From assembly GCA_008933995.1 (NCBI GenBank), contig WARS01000054.1, positions 2,347,001 to 2,411,000 of the forward strand: a stretch of 64,000 nucleotides of DNA. The letters run 5' to 3'. Of the stretch, positions 61,806 to 64,000 are shown in pieces. How positions within the stretch are numbered: the stretch's first letter is position 1; the number at the start of each line of letters is the position of its first letter. Origin of the DNA: Datnioides undecimradiatus (lineage: Eukaryota > Chordata > Actinopteri > Lobotiformes > Datnioididae). The notes beneath the pieces were generated by a model that had not been told where the DNA came from, made no database searches, and saw nothing but the letters and a program-made list of their open reading frames with translations. The position numbers and the translations under genes were made by a program.

Positions 61806-62222
61806 TGTAATGGGTGTTCTTTGGACCCAAAAGCAGCACTCTGGAAATTGGAGGCAAGGCCGACAAAACAGAGAAGCAGGCAAGGAGTGTGCAGCAGGGA
61901 AGTCGGAACCAGGCAGAGGAGTTGGAGCCAGAAGAGCTGACAGAAGCCAGAGACGTTGGGGCAGAACACGTGGTCAGGGACAGAAGGCTGGTAAATTTAC
62001 CGGGAGGCAGGCGAGGTAGGCAGGTCAGAGGTAGGCAGGTCAGAGGCAGGCAGGTCAGAGGCAGGCAGGGTCAGCAACGGGAGATCAGGCAGAAGAACGC
62101 TGGAAAGTCTTGCATAGCAAAGAACAATCTTGCAACGAGTGAGAGTGCTGGAGAGGCTTAAATACTGGGCTGATTGGGAATGAGCTGCAGCTGTGCTTGC
62201 AGGTGAGTGGAGTTGGGCTGAT
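61806..62222 (-). repeat. Gypsy 5' LTR (outer side truncated)
   Basis: This aligns with 58802-59171 from its TGTAATGGG border and stops matching after GTTGGGCTGATG. It carries four 15-bp tandem units at 62015-62074 against two in the other LTR. The primer-binding region (61789-61805) gave no tRNA match I could name. Confidence 0.85.
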
Positions 62223-62424
62223 GGAGCTTGGGATCTCTGCATTTGCTCCACAAGGTTGTTCAGTTGGGAGCAATATGCTGACCTGAGGTATTTATGTCAA
62301 TCAGCTAATCCCTTCACTTCTTGGCAGAGGAAATTAATCTTTGTTTGATTTGTCTTGTACCTGAAGCAAGTGTGTCCACTTAATCCATGGTTGGCCATTT
62401 TATACCCCTGAACCCAATCAAGCA
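62223..62424. other. Junction sequence, nothing identified
   Basis: Unassigned DNA between the truncated gypsy LTR and the LTR-like repeats. It does not match the missing end of the LTR. Confidence 0.4.
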
Positions 62425-62945
62425 GCAAGGCAGGAAGTGAAGGATCTGAAACAGGACAAAAGTTGGAACTTATCACAATGAAAAACAGGCCTGAACCCAA
62501 AAGCAGCACATTGTCATGCTGATTTAAAATACAATATCCTTTAATCAAGCAAAAGCAGATCCAATTTGGTAACACAGCTAGGAAATAACTCATCAGAAAA
62601 CACTGTTGTACACTTGACACAAGGGACAAAGACAAACTGACACAAAAGGGAGGGAAGACTAACAATATAGACAATAAAAGACAAAAAGAGACACAGTGCC
62701 AAACATTCAGGTGGCGATAATCACACAGGAGGGAAACACAGGAGGACAGGAAGTGGAGGATCTGAAACAAGACAACAGGTGGAACCTATCATGACAGAAA
62801 CCAGGCCTGGATCCAAAATCAGCACACAGACATGCAGACACTAAGGCTGGGAAGACAGTGAGACACAGGTGCATCACATTAGGGTAGAGTCAGGTAATCA
62901 CACAGGAGAGCAAGAAGTGGAGGATCTGAAAATGACAACAAGTGA
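62425..62945 (-). repeat. LTR-like repeat block with internal duplications
   Basis: A unit reading GGAAGTGGAGGATCTGAAAC, then a short ACAGG-TGGAAC segment, then CAGGCCTG and AGCAGCAC-like words occurs near 62430, near 62755 and in part near 62908. The same words occur at 53440-53880 beside the decayed gypsy copy. The block is probably overlapping LTR fragments of one family. Confidence 0.5.
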
Positions 62946-63018
62946 GTAACAAAATAAAGCACTGTGAAACAGTGAGTCCATATAATTGTTGGGATATATG
63001 GATGTACATGTATAAACC

Positions 63019-63024
<6 letters not shown>

Positions 63025-63058
<34 letters not shown>

Positions 63059-63090
63059 TGTGTGTATATATATATATATATACACACACA
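63025..63090. repeat. (TG)n(TA)n(CA)n compound microsatellite
   Basis: A TG array with a TA interruption runs into about nine TA units and then CA units. The last part (about 63057-63090) is self-complementary and can fold into a hairpin. Confidence 0.93.
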
Positions 63091-64000
63091 TCTACTAAAT
63101 AAAAGATTAACCACATACGTACAGATTAGTATGGGACAGCAATATATGCCAATATATATAAATTGTTCCCATGTATGATGGGATTCATACATGGTTTATG
63201 TATATGAGTATATATATGTTTTTTATTTGATATGACCTTATATTTTATAAAGGTGAATTCAATACATTTACAATTATTATATTTACAAATGGGAAAACAA
63301 GTGTGCAGGTAGAAAAACATCAAACTTTCTCTTTGACAGCCTTATCATCAAAACCAGTGATATGTGTAAGTATCTTTGCAACAACACAGACAGTGTACAT
63401 ACATAAATACATAGATTTTGAAACATTACAGTGGATTTTAAATATTATAAATAATATATTACACTTCACTCAATCTAACACTACTTAATCTTCTCTTCTA
63501 GTCTCATCGCTCTTGTTCTCTTCTTAACAGAGTGATAGATAGATAAATAACTAGAAGAATGTCATCCAGCTATCAAAATATTTGGGACATCTCTGAGCTA
63601 TTCACCTACAACAGTATGAGTCAGCAAGTCAAGTAAGATAAATCCCTCATGAAACCGACAATATCTTTGCCAGTAGTAATTTCACATTTGCACTGAAACA
63701 TAACCATTCAATCTGTGTATACATTGCAAGAACTGGCAGAGGCACGATGCTGTAATGTGAGCTGTTATTTTTTCCATTCCAGTAAATAAAATTAAGTTGT
63801 TTTGGTTCTAAAACTTTTCATACCTTTTAAAACTGAGTTTACTCAGAAACCTCTAAAAAGTAAAATAAGGATACAAAGTATTGTAGAAAAGTGGTTAGCA
63901 GCAATGATCTGTAGTGGCCAAAGAGCAGGATTTTGAGCAGGATCAGGATTTTTGACTCAGCGGTCAGAGTTCTGTTTGTGGTGCACTGGAGGTTAAATCA
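63091..64000. other. AT-rich DNA, nothing identified
   Basis: No supported gene, RNA or mobile-element end. Short open frames only. Confidence 0.5.

Larger units (their letters stand above)
58802..62222 (-). mobile_element. Ty3/gypsy LTR retrotransposon (inactive)
   Basis: Two related LTRs (58802-59259 and 61806-62222) flank gag and pol remnants on the minus strand. Protease and most of reverse transcriptase are missing between the gag zinc knuckle and RNase H, and no chromodomain follows the integrase. The element is about 3.4 kb. The right LTR is truncated at its outer side, so no target duplication can be read. By my hand count about 15 differences, nearly all transitions, separate the first roughly 205 aligned bases of the LTRs, so the insertion is not recent. 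Confidence 0.9.

Noticed and set aside
59670-61940. Plus-strand frames of 66-138 codons over the gypsy element
   Set aside because: Antisense readings of gag and pol.

Overview
The window looks like teleost fish genomic DNA. It has vertebrate splice signals, abundant (CA)n, (TG)n and (GA)n microsatellites, and fish-type repeats: a Tc1/mariner element, an L2-like LINE, a hAT element and Ty3/gypsy elements. It contains no prokaryotic gene structure, and most open frames are chance or microsatellite readings.

The one host gene I can support is a Friend-of-GATA gene on the minus strand, most likely zfpm1 (FOG1). Its first coding exon (46019-46058) sits in a CpG-rich promoter region (about 45.9-46.7 kb). 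It encodes the FOG repression motif and ends at a phase-1 GT donor. Exon 2 (4472-4618) has a strong polypyrimidine tract and AG acceptor, completes the split Arg codon and continues S-L-G-D, as I remember mammalian FOG1 doing. The 41.4 kb between them is intron 1. Positions 1-4471 are the start of intron 2. The zinc-finger exons lie beyond the left edge.

Intron 1 has few recognisable transposons. It carries many microsatellites, several A/T-balanced non-repetitive blocks that look like conserved non-coding DNA, and repeated tight clusters of GATA-factor motifs. The clusters are suggestive because FOG proteins are GATA cofactors. The intron also holds one dead Tc1/mariner copy (25990-27567) and an assembly gap (35542-35864). 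An exact Tn5/Nextera mosaic-end sequence lies 55 bp past the gap (35919-35937), so that stretch is partly artefact.

Upstream of the promoter (46.7-64 kb) I see no host gene. From about 50 kb rightwards the DNA becomes a transposon graveyard: a TTAA-flanked MITE-like element, a LINE 3' tail, LTR-like sequence and a decayed gypsy copy (about 53.43-54.66 kb). Next is a hAT element (54723-58798) split by an L2-like LINE (55723-57853). A second gypsy element (58802-62222) abuts the right end of the hAT, and more LTR-like repeats follow. All coding regions in this cluster are broken. I found no intact undescribed system. The most useful observations are the FOG gene structure, the GATA-motif clusters, the adapter at the gap and the nested transposons.
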